Made by a program: the position numbers and the translations under genes. Shown piece by piece: positions 8,118-16,766 of a stretch of DNA of 64,000 nt. The first letter of the stretch is position 1, and each line of letters begins with the position of its first letter. The notes under the pieces were generated by a model that searched no databases, was not told the origin of the DNA, and saw nothing but the letters and a program-made list of their open reading frames with translations. Source of the stretch: Curvibacter microcysteis (GTDB lineage Bacteria; Pseudomonadota; Gammaproteobacteria; Burkholderiales; Burkholderiaceae_C); NCBI RefSeq assembly GCF_028649435.1, contig NZ_JAQSIN010000004.1. The stretch is one strand, 5' to 3'.

Positions 8118-9410
8118 TCAGGGCGTGTGCGGCAGGGTCAGCACAAAGCAGGCGCCACCGCCTTCGTGCTCTTCGCAGTGCACGCTGCCCCCGTGGCGCT
8201 CGGCGATCGACTTGACCAGGGCCAGGCCCAGGCCCACGCCGCCCTCGCGCTCGCTGGCGCCAGGTAGGCGGTAGAAGGGCTCAAAAATGCGCTCGCGCAG
8301 CGCGGGCGGCACGCCGGGCCCCCGGTCGCACACGGCCAGCAAAATCAGCGGGCCTTGGCGCGACAGCTTGACGCTGATGTCACCCTGGCCGTAGCGGCGC
8401 GCGTTCTCCAGCAGGTTGCGCACGGCGCGGCGCAGCAGCTTGGCCACGCCGGTGACGGCCAGTTCACTGCTGCCGTCGTCGGCCTCAAGCTCGGCGCCGA
8501 CGCGCGCGCATTCCTCGGCCGACAGGCCCACCAAATCCACCGATTCCAGGGTGCCCAGGTCGGCTTCGCTGGCGTCGAGCCGGCTGGCCAGCAGGATTTC
8601 ATCGATCAACTGGTCCAGCTCGGCGATGTTGCGCTTGATCTCTTCACGAAAGCCGGGCGCGGCCTGGGTGCCCATCAGCTCCACGCCCATGCGGATGCGT
8701 GCCAGAGGCGAGCGCAGTTCGTGCGAGGCATTGGCCAGCAAGGCCTTGTGCGACTGCATCAGGGTCTGGATGCGCTCGGCGGCGTGGTTGAAGCGTCCCG
8801 CCAGGTAGGCCACCTCATCGTGTCCCTTGACAGGCACGCGCACGGACAAATCGCCATCGCCCCAGCGCTCAACGCTGCGTTGCAGTTCTTCAAGCCGGCG
8901 CGTGAGCTTGCGGATGATGGGGTAGGTGGCCAGGGCGACGGCGATCGCACACAGGCCCAGGGTCCAGAAAAAGCCAAAAGGCTTGCCCACGATGTTGCGC
9001 GGCGGGCGCGGCAGGTGGATGTTGAGCACCTCCCCACTGTCCATCTTGACCACGAACTCGGGCCCCGTGCGGCCCAGGTGTGGCTCGCCCTCGTGCGGCG
9101 GAGGGCCGCCCTCGGGACCGGCATGGGGCGGTGGCCCCAGGGGGAGGCCTCCTGCTTCATGGGGAGGGGGCGGTGGGCGCAGGCGCAAGGAGCCGGAACC
9201 CACCACGTCACCCGTGGCGTTGCGCACCACGGCCTCCCGCAGGGGCGGGTCACTGGCCAGTCGCCAGGCACCGGCCACACCGAGGGTCAGCACGGCCATG
9301 GCCAGCAGCACGGCCAGCCAGATGCGCACATACAGACGCCGGGTCAGGCGCTGCAAAGGGGTGCCGGTGAACGGGGTCGCCGGGGCTGCGGGGGGGTGGG
9401 GGGGCGTCAA
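8118..9410 (-). CDS. Sensor histidine kinase
   Basis: This 430-residue inner-membrane kinase has membrane helices at about residues 28-48 and 145-164, a periplasmic loop between them, a HAMP linker, the H-box LANASHELRSPLARIR with phospho-accepting His230, the N-box LLENARRYG, CDRGPGVP and GVGLGLALVKS. The periplasmic loop is short and unusual: residues 79-111 are dominated by proline and glycine with His84, His96, His106 and His111. It follows the response regulator gene by two bases and is its likely partner. The signal is unknown; the His-rich loop makes a metal ion possible. The overall architecture resembles RstB/CpxA-type kinases. Confidence 0.92.
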   Translation of the reverse strand: MTPPHPPAAPATPFTGTPLQRLTRRLYVRIWLAVLLAMAVLTLGVAGAWRLASDPPLREAVVRNATGDVVGSGSLRLRPPPPPHEAGGLPLGPPPHAGPEGGPPPHEGEPHLGRTGPEFVVKMDSGEVLNIHLPRPPRNIVGKPFGFFWTLGLCAIAVALATYPIIRKLTRRLEELQRSVERWGDGDLSVRVPVKGHDEVAYLAGRFNHAAERIQTLMQSHKALLANASHELRSPLARIRMGVELMGTQAAPGFREEIKRNIAELDQLIDEILLASRLDASEADLGTLESVDLVGLSAEECARVGAELEADDGSSELAVTGVAKLLRRAVRNLLENARRYGQGDISVKLSRQGPLILLAVCDRGPGVPPALRERIFEPFYRLPGASEREGGVGLGLALVKSIAERHGGSVHCEEHEGGGACFVLTLPHTP

Positions 9411-9412
9411 AC

Positions 9413-10123
9413 TCAGTCCTGTTGTTTGGCAAACACGTAGCCGACGCCGCGCACCGTCAGGATGCGCTTGGGGGCCTTGGGATCGGACTCGATGGCCAGG
9501 CGGATGCGGCCCATGTGCACGTCGATCGAGCGGTCAAAGGCCTCCAGTTCGCGACCGCGCACGGCCTCCATGATCTGGTCGCGCGTGAGCACGCGGCCGG
9601 CGCGCTCGGCCAGGGTGATCAGCAGGTCGAATTGGTAGGACGTGAGCTCGGCCGCCTGGCCGGCCACGGTCACGCTGCGGGCGTCGCGGTCGATCTCCAG
9701 CGAGCCAAAGCGCATCAGCTGCGAGGGCGCGCTGGCACTGTCGTTCTTGCGGCGCAGGATGGCGCGGATGCGGGCCAGCAGCTCGCGCGGCTCAAAAGGT
9801 TTGGGCAGGTAGTCGTCCGCCCCCAGCTCCAGACCAATGATGCGGTCCATCGGGTCGCCCTTGGCGGTCAGCATCAGGATGGGGGTTTGCGCCTGGGCGC
9901 CCGGCAGGGAGCGGATGCGGCGGCAGATTTCCAGGCCGTCCAGGTCGGGCAACATCAGGTCCAGCACCACCAGATCGGGCGCGCCGGTGCTGCCTTGCAT
10001 GCGCTCCAGGCCCGCCGCACCGGTGGCGGCATGGGCCACGGCAAAGCCGGACTGGCCGAGGTATTCCCCCACCATCTGGGCCAGGCGGGCGTCGTCTTCA
10101 ATCATCAGGAGCTGGGTGGACAT
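9413..10123 (-). CDS. Response regulator, OmpR family
   Basis: This 236-residue DNA-binding response regulator has a receiver domain with the acidic pocket near Glu9-Asp11, the phospho-accepting Asp55 in LVVLDLMLPD and the conserved lysine in LMLTAKGD, followed by an OmpR/PhoB winged helix with VLTRDQIMEAVRG and DRSIDVHMGRIR. ATG 10123 gives the standard MSTQLLMIEDD start; an ATG 54 bases upstream would add an unlikely N-terminal tail. It is the first gene of a two-gene operon with the histidine kinase downstream. Which genes it controls cannot be seen. Confidence 0.93.
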   Translation of the reverse strand: MSTQLLMIEDDARLAQMVGEYLGQSGFAVAHAATGAAGLERMQGSTGAPDLVVLDLMLPDLDGLEICRRIRSLPGAQAQTPILMLTAKGDPMDRIIGLELGADDYLPKPFEPRELLARIRAILRRKNDSASAPSQLMRFGSLEIDRDARSVTVAGQAAELTSYQFDLLITLAERAGRVLTRDQIMEAVRGRELEAFDRSIDVHMGRIRLAIESDPKAPKRILTVRGVGYVFAKQQD

Positions 10124-10283
10124 GGGCGTGATCGTTGTAAAGTTGCTTGACAGATCATCATTCAAACTTGTAGGCACATCTTGAAGTGGCCGTAAAGTAA
10201 AGTAAACCCGTTCCAGCGCGGCTGATCAGCGCCTGTCGTCCTCCGCAGTGCTCTGATTTTTAGAGCACCGGTCCCCTCAAAAA

Positions 10284-11627
10284 TCAAGGCGTTGGCTTTA
10301 TCTTGACGCGCGACGCCAGCGCCACCAACAGCAGCACCGGCACGCCCAGCAAGGCGGTCGAGACAAAAAATTGGCTGTAGCCAAAGGCGTCTACATAGCG
10401 ACCCGAGAAGCCCGCCAGCCATTTGGGGGCCAGTAACATCATCGAACTGAACAGTGCGTACTGCGTCGCGGAGTAGCTGATGTTGGTTAAAGACGACAAA
10501 TACGCGATGAAGGCTGCCGAGGCGATGCCGCTCGACAGGTTGTCCGCCGAGACCACAAAAATCAGCCCATTCACATCGTGCCCGCGCGCGCCGAGCCAGG
10601 CGAACAGCAGGTTGCTGGCGGCGCTGAGTGCCGCGCCCAGCATCAGCACGCGCATCACGCCCAGGCGCATGGACAGGGCACCGCCCACAAAAGCCCCCAG
10701 CAGGGTCATGACCACGCCATACACCTTGGTCACCGCCGCCACCTCATCCTTGGTGTAGCCCATGTCCACGTAAAAGGGGTTGGCCATGATGCCCATCACC
10801 ACATCGCTGATGCGGTAGACAGCGATCAGGCCCAGGATCAGCGCAGCCTGCCAGCGGTAGCGGCGCAGGAAGTCGGCAAAGGGTTCGATCAGCGCGCCTT
10901 GCAGCCACTCGGCCGCGTTGCGCGCCGGCTTGTACGGTTGAGGCACGGGCTCGCGAGAAAACAGCACGGTCAGCATGCCGACCGCCATCGAGGCCGCCAT
11001 CACCAAATAAGCGCTTTGCCAGGCCGCATGTTGGTAGGCGTTGGCTGAGGGCACTTCAGCGCGCGCCGCCACCCACAGCACCCCAGCGCCGGCCCAGATC
11101 ATGGCCAGCCGGTAACCGGTCTGGTAGGACGCGGCCAGCGCGGCCTGGCGTTGGGCGTCGGCCGATTCGATGCGGAAGGCGTCCAGCGCGATGTCCTGCG
11201 TGGCCGAGCCAAAGGCCACCGCCAGCGCGCAGCCCACCAGCAGGTGCAGGTCTTGTTGCGGGTCGACCAGGGCCATGCCCACCAGGCCGCCGGTGACGGC
11301 CAGCTGCGACAGCAGCAGCCAGCTGCGGCGCCGGCCCAGCCAGGTCGTCAGACCCGGCAGGGGCAGCCGGTCCACCAGCGGTGCCCAGACCCATTTGAAG
11401 CCATAGGCCAGGCCGACCCAGGACAGGTAGCCGATGGTGGTGCGGTCCACACCGGCTTCGCGCAGGCGAAAACTCAGTGTGCCCAACACCAGCAGCAGGG
11501 GCAGGCCGGCCGAAAACCCCAGGGCCAGCATGCGCAGACTAGGGGCTTCCAGGTAGACCTTCAGGGTGGTCAGCCAGGAGCTTCGGGGGGCGGGGGCAGC
11601 GCTGTCTGCGGCAGGGGCATCGTTCAT
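10284..11627 (-). CDS. AmpG-like major facilitator transporter
   Basis: This 447-residue protein has about twelve membrane helices. Its N-terminal region (KVYLEAPSLRMLALGFSAGL, then FRLREAGVDRTTIGYLSWVG) and the later SATQDIALDAFRIE segment are typical of the AmpG family, which brings anhydro-muropeptides from cell-wall turnover into the cytoplasm. The helix with FVVSADNLSSGIASAAFIAY is another family hallmark. ATG 11627 is used because the longer frame adds a hydrophilic tail overlapping the divergent gene's leader. Its position next to a periplasmic M48 protease and its family point to envelope recycling, but family members with other substrates exist. Confidence 0.85.
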   Translation of the reverse strand: MNDAPAADSAAPAPRSSWLTTLKVYLEAPSLRMLALGFSAGLPLLLVLGTLSFRLREAGVDRTTIGYLSWVGLAYGFKWVWAPLVDRLPLPGLTTWLGRRRSWLLLSQLAVTGGLVGMALVDPQQDLHLLVGCALAVAFGSATQDIALDAFRIESADAQRQAALAASYQTGYRLAMIWAGAGVLWVAARAEVPSANAYQHAAWQSAYLVMAASMAVGMLTVLFSREPVPQPYKPARNAAEWLQGALIEPFADFLRRYRWQAALILGLIAVYRISDVVMGIMANPFYVDMGYTKDEVAAVTKVYGVVMTLLGAFVGGALSMRLGVMRVLMLGAALSAASNLLFAWLGARGHDVNGLIFVVSADNLSSGIASAAFIAYLSSLTNISYSATQYALFSSMMLLAPKWLAGFSGRYVDAFGYSQFFVSTALLGVPVLLLVALASRVKIKPTP

Positions 11628-11685
11628 GCGGGAATAATAAGCGTTGGACTTCTTTCTCCCCACCTGTTTGCCCTCGGAGACCCCC

Positions 11686-12576
11686 ATGTCAGAGCCGCTC
11701 TTTCAGCCCCCCGCACCTGTGTCGACCCCGCTGCCCTCGGCCGCCCGGGACCCGTTGCGCCGGCGCCTGCGCGCACTGGCGCTGGGGCTGGGCCTGATGG
11801 GTGCTGCCGCGTTGCCTGCGGCCTGGGCCCAGGTCCTGAGCGACGACGTCGGCAAGAACTCGGCCTTCACCAAGCTGGTGCCAGCGTCTCAGGTCGAACA
11901 GGCGGCGGTGCAGCAGTACGCGCAGATGCTGCGCGAGGCGCAATCCAAAAATGCCCTGGGCAGCGACAACCACCCGCAGGTGCTGCGCCTGCGATCGATT
12001 GCGCGCCGCTTGATCCCCTACAGCTACGAGTGGAACCCCCGCGCCCGCGACTGGCGCTGGGAGGTCAACCTGATCGGCTCCAAGCAGATCAACGCCTTCT
12101 GCATGCCGGCAGGCAAGATCGCCTTCTATACCGGCATCCTCGACCAGCTCAAGCTGACCGACGACGAGGTGGCCATGGTCATGGGCCACGAAATCGCCCA
12201 CGCCCTGCGCGAGCATGCGCGAGAGCGCATGGGCAAGTCGGCCGCCACCAACATCGGCGTGAACGTGATCAGCTCGGTGCTGGGCTTTGGCCAGATCGGC
12301 CAGACCCTGACCCAGTACGGCGCTCAGCTGCTGACGCTGGAGTTCAGCCGCGAGGACGAGTCCGAAGCCGACCTGGTGGGCATGGAGCTGGCTGCGCGCG
12401 CCGGCTTTGACCCGCGCGCGGGCATCACGCTGTGGCAGAAGATGGGCGCCGCCAGCAAGGGCGCGCCGCCGCAGTTCCTGTCCACCCACCCCTCGGGCAC
12501 GACCCGCATCGCCGACATCGAGCGCAAGCTGCCCAAGGTGATGCCGCTGTACGAGGCCGCGCGCAAGAACGGTTGA
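11686..12576 (+). CDS. Periplasmic M48-family zinc metalloprotease
   Basis: This 296-residue protein has an N-terminal export signal (basic RDPLRRRLRALALGLGLMGA, cleavage near residue 49 after AWA) and the zinc protease motif HEIAH at residues 168-172, with the third ligand glutamate in EDESEADLVG. This places it in the M48 group with YcaL, LoiP and the N-terminal part of BepA, which degrade or refold misfolded outer-membrane proteins. It lacks the TPR region of BepA. ATG 11686 follows a GGAGA site. The gene is divergent from the AmpG-like transporter and its stop lies five bases from the stop of the next, convergent gene. Confidence 0.9.
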   Translation: MSEPLFQPPAPVSTPLPSAARDPLRRRLRALALGLGLMGAAALPAAWAQVLSDDVGKNSAFTKLVPASQVEQAAVQQYAQMLREAQSKNALGSDNHPQVLRLRSIARRLIPYSYEWNPRARDWRWEVNLIGSKQINAFCMPAGKIAFYTGILDQLKLTDDEVAMVMGHEIAHALREHARERMGKSAATNIGVNVISSVLGFGQIGQTLTQYGAQLLTLEFSREDESEADLVGMELAARAGFDPRAGITLWQKMGAASKGAPPQFLSTHPSGTTRIADIERKLPKVMPLYEAARKNG

Positions 12577-12581
12577 AGCCC

Positions 12582-13220
12582 TCAGGTCCCGCCGACGTAG
12601 GGGTTGCTTTGGCGTTCGCGGCCGAAGGTGCTTTCCGGGCCGTGGCCGGGGATGAACACCGTGTCATTGCCCATGGGCCACAGGCGCTCGGTGATGCTGG
12701 CAATCAACTGCTCGTGGTTGCCCTGCGGGAAGTCGGTGCGGCCAATGCTGCCCGCAAAGAGCACATCGCCCACGAAGGCGCGCTTCATTTCGGGTGAGTA
12801 AAACACCACATGGCCGGGCGTGTGGCCGGGGCAGTGGCGCACCTGCAGGGTGTGGCTGCCCAGGGTCACGGTGTCGCCGTCGTGCAGCCAGCGCGTGGGC
12901 GTGAACAGGCCGGCGGGCGGGAAGCCAAACATCTGGCTCTGCTGCGGCAGCCCATCGATCCAGAACTGGTCGCCCGGGTGCGGGCCGATGATGGGCAGGT
13001 TCAGGCGCTTGGCCAATTCAGCCGTGCCGCCAGCGTGGTCGATGTGGGCGTGGGTGAGCCAGATTTGCTCCAGCTTCAGCCCGCGCTGGTCCAGCTCGGC
13101 CAGCAAGCGGTCGATGTCACCGCCCGGGTCAATGACCGCGGCCTGGTGGCTTTCGTCGCACCAGACGATAGAGCAGTTTTGCTGAAAGGCGGTGACGGGG
13201 ATGGTGTGGTAATGGAGCAT
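12582..13220 (-). CDS. MBL-fold metallo-hydrolase (glyoxalase II-like)
   Basis: This 212-residue metallo-beta-lactamase-fold enzyme has the metal-binding THAHIDHAGG (His57, His59, Asp61, His62), a further ligand in CPGHTPGHVVF and the C-terminal PGHGPES. It resembles the single-domain YcbL-type glyoxalase II homologues that hydrolyse S-lactoylglutathione or related thioesters. ATG 13220 gives the family start MLHYHTIPVTAFQQNCS. Length is right for the single-domain type and it lacks the C-terminal glutathione-binding domain of classical GloB. It converges on the M48 protease with only five bases between stops. Confidence 0.9.
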   Translation of the reverse strand: MLHYHTIPVTAFQQNCSIVWCDESHQAAVIDPGGDIDRLLAELDQRGLKLEQIWLTHAHIDHAGGTAELAKRLNLPIIGPHPGDQFWIDGLPQQSQMFGFPPAGLFTPTRWLHDGDTVTLGSHTLQVRHCPGHTPGHVVFYSPEMKRAFVGDVLFAGSIGRTDFPQGNHEQLIASITERLWPMGNDTVFIPGHGPESTFGRERQSNPYVGGT

Positions 13221-13342
13221 GGGGCGGTGGGGCGCAAGCCAAAACAAAAGGGGTGACCCTGCGGTATTTGAACAGGTCCAGCGGCCCAAGCATAAGCCTC
13301 CGCCGGGGGCCCGGCGGTTCGAGGCGTGGTCAGGGCCTGGCG

Positions 13343-14239
13343 TCAGGTGCCGAAGGGGTGGTGCCGAAAATCGAGCTGTTGCTGGACCAGGGCTTGGAGG
13401 GTGGTGATCAGGGCGCGCGCATCGCCGCGCCGCCATTGAAACGTGTAGTGCAAAGGCCGCAGCGGGGTGGCGGATGTCAGGGCGCGCAGGCCTGGGGTGT
13501 CCACCCAGTTCGTGGGCAGAAAGCCAATCCCCACACCCAGGCGCAACATGCCGGCGACGGCGCCCCAGCTGTTGCAGTGGATGCGCTCCCGCACCGTGGC
13601 TTGGTTGCTTTGCAACCAGTCATCCAGCAGCCGGGTGGTGCCCGCCGTGTGGGGCAGGCTCACCAAAGGAAAGCGTTGCAGGAGCTGGGCCGCCTCCTGC
13701 CCCTGCGCGTCCGGTAAACCTGGCGCTGCGGCCCAGCTGAAGTGCGCGGCACCCACTGGCTGCGACAGCAATTCACTGCGCGAACTGCGGCCCGCGATCA
13801 CAGCAAAGTCCAGCTCGCCATCGGCCAGGCGGCGTTCCAGCACGCGACCAACGTCGACGCAGGGTTCCAAGGCCAGTTGGGGGTGGGCCTGGCGCACGGC
13901 AGCCACAAAGTGCGGCAACCAGGTCAGGGCGGACAGGTCGCCCACCCCAAAGCGACAGCGGCCCGTCAAGGCCACGCTCGCCGCCAGGGTCTGGCTCAAG
14001 GCCGCCATGGCGTTGAGCACCTCCAGGGCGGCGGGCAGCAGCTGCTGCCCGGCCTCGGTCAGCACGGCCCGGTGGCCGCTGCGGTCAAACAGCGGCTGGC
14101 CCAGCGTGGCTTCCAGCTCCGTGATGCGCTTGGACAGCGATGACACCGACAAATGCACCCGCTCGGCCGCGGTGGCGAAGTTGGTGCAGGTGGCCGCCCA
14201 CCAGAAGGCTTCCAGTTGTTTGATCGAGGGGGTGGACAT
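13343..14239 (-). CDS. LysR-family transcriptional regulator
   Basis: This 298-residue regulator starts MSTPSIKQLEAFWWAATCTN, with the helix-turn-helix around FATAAERVHLSVSSLSKRITELEA and an effector-binding domain behind it. ATG 14239 is the natural start, although the frame stays open far upstream in the opposite strand of the neighbouring dehydrogenase gene, which is a high-GC artefact. It is divergent from the alpha-hydroxy-acid dehydrogenase and Bug-type binding protein genes and most likely controls them in response to a hydroxy acid or related carboxylate. Confidence 0.88.
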   Translation of the reverse strand: MSTPSIKQLEAFWWAATCTNFATAAERVHLSVSSLSKRITELEATLGQPLFDRSGHRAVLTEAGQQLLPAALEVLNAMAALSQTLAASVALTGRCRFGVGDLSALTWLPHFVAAVRQAHPQLALEPCVDVGRVLERRLADGELDFAVIAGRSSRSELLSQPVGAAHFSWAAAPGLPDAQGQEAAQLLQRFPLVSLPHTAGTTRLLDDWLQSNQATVRERIHCNSWGAVAGMLRLGVGIGFLPTNWVDTPGLRALTSATPLRPLHYTFQWRRGDARALITTLQALVQQQLDFRHHPFGT

Positions 14240-14247
14240 GTTTCCAG

Positions 14248-14281
14248 AAAGCGAACATAGGCGTTCGAAATATATCGCTTT
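14248..14281. promoter_or_regulatory. Inverted repeat in LysR / dehydrogenase gap
   Basis: AAAGCGA at 14248-14254 and TCGCTTT at 14275-14281 form a 7-bp inverted repeat with a 20-base centre that itself contains a short GTTCGAA. It lies in the 102-base gap between the divergent LysR and dehydrogenase genes, where the regulator is expected to bind. This is pattern evidence only. Confidence 0.35.
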
Positions 14282-14341
14282 TCTTGGATAAGCCGCCTGC
14301 CTAAAGTCGCAGCCACCCGATTGATTCCCTCGCCCCTCCCC

Positions 14342-15544
14342 ATGGCCAACTACGCAGAACCCTCGTCCGTCCAACTCCCCGCCGCGCTGCGCCCCATGCT
14401 GTCGCTGCACGACTTCGAAGGGGCGGCGCGTCGGCGCTTGCCGCGACCGATTTTTGGCTACATCGCTGGCGCGGCCGAGGACTGTGCTTCGCTGCGGGAC
14501 AACCGTGAGGTGTTTGCCGAGTACGGTTTGGTCACGCGGGTGTTGCGCGATGTCTCCCAGCGCAGCCAGTCGGTCACGCTGTTCGGCCAGCGCTACAGCA
14601 GCCCGTTTGGCATCGCCCCGATGGGCATCAATGCGCTGTCCACCTACCGTGGCGACTTGGTGCTGGCGCGGGCGGCGCAGCAGGCGGGGGTGGTGTCGAT
14701 CATGAGCGGCACCTCGCTGATTCCGATGGAGGACGTGGCCCGCGAGTCGCCCGCGACCTGGTTTCAGGCCTACATCCCGGGCGACCAGGCGCGCATCGAC
14801 GCGCTGATCGATCGGGTGGAGCGGGCGGGCTTCAGCACCTTGGTGGTGACCGTGGACATCCCCATCTCGGCCAACCGCGAGAACAACATCCGCACCGGTT
14901 TCTCGACGCCGCTGCGCCCCAGTCTGCGCCTGGCCTGGGATGGGATGGTGCGGCCGGCCTGGGTGCTCAACACCTTCTTGCGCACCTTGTGGCGCCATGG
15001 CATGCCGCACTTCGAGAACTCTTTTGCAACCCGTGGCGCCCCGATCCTGTCGCCCTCCGTGCTGCGCGATTTCTCGGCCCGCGACCATTTGAACTGGCAG
15101 CACCTCGAAGCCATTCGCCGCCGCTGGAAAGGGCCCTTGGTCGTGAAGGGCCTGCTCAGCGTGGAAGACGCTCTCCAGGCCCAGCGCATCGGCGCCGATG
15201 GCATCGTGCTCTCCAACCACGGTGGGCGCCAACTCGATGGCGCGGCATCGCCGATGCGCGTGCTGGAGGCGGTGGTGCAGGCCGTGGGCCCCGACTACCC
15301 GGTGCTGATCGACAGCGGCTTCCGGCGCGGCGCGGATGTCCTCAAGGCGCTGGCGCTGGGCGCGCGCATGGTCTTGATTGGCCGCCCCTTCAACTACGCC
15401 GCCGCCGTGGCCGGTGAAGCCGGGGTGGCTCATGCCATTGGCCTGTTGCGCGACGAGGTGGATCGCAACATGGCCATGTTGGGGGTGAGCGCCTGCACCG
15501 AGCTGGGCCCCCAGCACCTGGTGCGCCGCCCCCATGGCGCTTGA
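14342..15544 (+). CDS. FMN-dependent alpha-hydroxy-acid dehydrogenase
   Basis: This 400-residue enzyme belongs to the L-lactate dehydrogenase / mandelate dehydrogenase / glycolate oxidase family, which oxidises 2-hydroxy acids to 2-oxo acids using FMN. The C-terminal active-site signature SNHGGRQLDGAASP, with the catalytic histidine, is present, as are the N-terminal RPIFGYIAGAAED and the FGIAPMGINALSTYRGD segment. ATG 14342 is preferred to an in-frame TTG seven codons earlier. The next gene encodes a substrate-binding protein of the Bug family, suggesting an uptake and oxidation module for a hydroxy acid. The exact substrate cannot be assigned. Confidence 0.9.
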   Translation: MANYAEPSSVQLPAALRPMLSLHDFEGAARRRLPRPIFGYIAGAAEDCASLRDNREVFAEYGLVTRVLRDVSQRSQSVTLFGQRYSSPFGIAPMGINALSTYRGDLVLARAAQQAGVVSIMSGTSLIPMEDVARESPATWFQAYIPGDQARIDALIDRVERAGFSTLVVTVDIPISANRENNIRTGFSTPLRPSLRLAWDGMVRPAWVLNTFLRTLWRHGMPHFENSFATRGAPILSPSVLRDFSARDHLNWQHLEAIRRRWKGPLVVKGLLSVEDALQAQRIGADGIVLSNHGGRQLDGAASPMRVLEAVVQAVGPDYPVLIDSGFRRGADVLKALALGARMVLIGRPFNYAAAVAGEAGVAHAIGLLRDEVDRNMAMLGVSACTELGPQHLVRRPHGA

Positions 15545-15587
15545 CGCCGCACTCAACCTGCCACCAAAACCCCAAGGAGACTCCCCC

Positions 15588-16574
15588 ATGTTCACCCCCG
15601 TCCTGCGCCTGGGCGCACGTGCTGCGCTCTGCAGCCTGGCCTTGACCGCTGCTGCGGCCGCCCTGGCCCAGACCAGCTACCCCCACAAGCCGATCCGCCT
15701 GATTGTTCCGTTTGCCGCTGGCGGCACCACCGACATCATTGCCCGTGTGGTGGCCGAGCCTCTGGCGCGGGAATTGGGGCAGGCCGTCGTGGTGGACAAC
15801 AAAAGCGGCGCGGGCGGCACCGTGGGGGCACAAGAGGCGGTGCGCGCCAAGCCCGACGGCTACACCTTGAGCATGGCCACGGTGTCGACCACGGCCACCA
15901 ACCCGGCCATCACGCCCAAGTTTCCCTACAACCCGGAGACGGACTTCACGCCCATCATCAACATCGCGGCCACGCCCAATGTGATTGCGGTCACCGCGAA
16001 GTTTCCGGCGCATGACTACAAGGGCTTTGTTCAGGAACTCAAGAACAACCCCGACAAGTACGCCTACGCCTCCACTGGCAGCGGCAGCATCACCCACATG
16101 CTGATGGAGATGTACAAAGCGTCGACCGGCGTCCAAGTGACCCATGTTCCCTACCGGGGCGCCGGTCCCGCTTTGAACGACGTGGTGGCCGGCCAAGTCA
16201 GCATGAACCTGGACAACCTGCCGTCCTCGCTGCCCTTCATCAAGGCGGGCAAGCTGGTGCCCATCGTGGTGGCCGCGCCCAAGCGCTTGGCGGCCCTGCC
16301 CAATGTCCCCACCTTCAAGGAGGTGGGCCTGGAGCCGGTCAACCGCATGGCCTACTACGGCATCGTGGGCCCCAAAGGCACGCCCAAAGAGGTGGTTGAC
16401 CGCATCAACGCCGCCGTCAAGAAAGTGCTGGCCAACCCCGTGGTGCAGCAACACATCGAAGGCACGGGCTCGATCATTCTGGGCACGACCCCCGAGCAGT
16501 TCGCAGAGCAAATCAAGGTGGAACTCGCGCTGTACCGGCAAGTGGTGAAGACGCAGAACCTGACCTTGGACTGA
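15588..16574 (+). CDS. Bug-family (TctC) periplasmic substrate-binding protein
   Basis: This 328-residue protein has a signal peptide (hydrophobic core through ALTAAAAALAQ, cleavage near residue 27) and the family start SYPHKPIRLIVPFAAGGTTD. Later hallmarks are DGYTLSMAT and HVPYRGAGPALNDVVAGQV. Bug proteins are the periplasmic receptors of tripartite tricarboxylate transporters and are greatly expanded in Burkholderiales; they bind carboxylates such as citrate, malate, nicotinate or aromatic acids. No TctA or TctB gene is nearby, which is normal for this family. ATG 15588 follows AAGGAGA. It is 43 bases behind the hydroxy-acid dehydrogenase gene and probably shares its transcript. Confidence 0.92.
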   Translation: MFTPVLRLGARAALCSLALTAAAAALAQTSYPHKPIRLIVPFAAGGTTDIIARVVAEPLARELGQAVVVDNKSGAGGTVGAQEAVRAKPDGYTLSMATVSTTATNPAITPKFPYNPETDFTPIINIAATPNVIAVTAKFPAHDYKGFVQELKNNPDKYAYASTGSGSITHMLMEMYKASTGVQVTHVPYRGAGPALNDVVAGQVSMNLDNLPSSLPFIKAGKLVPIVVAAPKRLAALPNVPTFKEVGLEPVNRMAYYGIVGPKGTPKEVVDRINAAVKKVLANPVVQQHIEGTGSIILGTTPEQFAEQIKVELALYRQVVKTQNLTLD

Positions 16575-16588
16575 GCGCGCGCATCCAT

Positions 16589-16626
16589 CAGCCCAGCCCG
16601 GCCCCGCCCGGGGCCGGGCTGGGCTG
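16589..16626 (+). terminator. Perfect 17-bp GC-rich hairpin after the Bug gene
   Basis: CAGCCCAGCCCGGCCCC at 16589-16605 is exactly repeated in inverted form at 16610-16626, leaving a four-base loop. It starts 15 bases after the binding-protein stop. There is no T-tract, so it may end transcription weakly or protect the RNA end rather than act as a textbook terminator. Confidence 0.55.
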
Positions 16627-16766
16627 GGAGGCCCTTGTCCGCTGGCATACTCCTTGCGGCCGCTGATCTCAGATCCGCGCCGACAGCGGGCCGGTGCATG
16701 CAGTGTTGGGGCTGCCGCCGCCCAGGTCGTCCCAGCCTTTCATGGGTCTCCCAAAGGATTTCCGCA

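Noticed and set aside
14240..15595. N-terminal 450-residue extension of the LysR gene at 13343
   Set aside because: It is the reverse strand of the hydroxy-acid dehydrogenase gene; the LysR protein starts normally at 14239.
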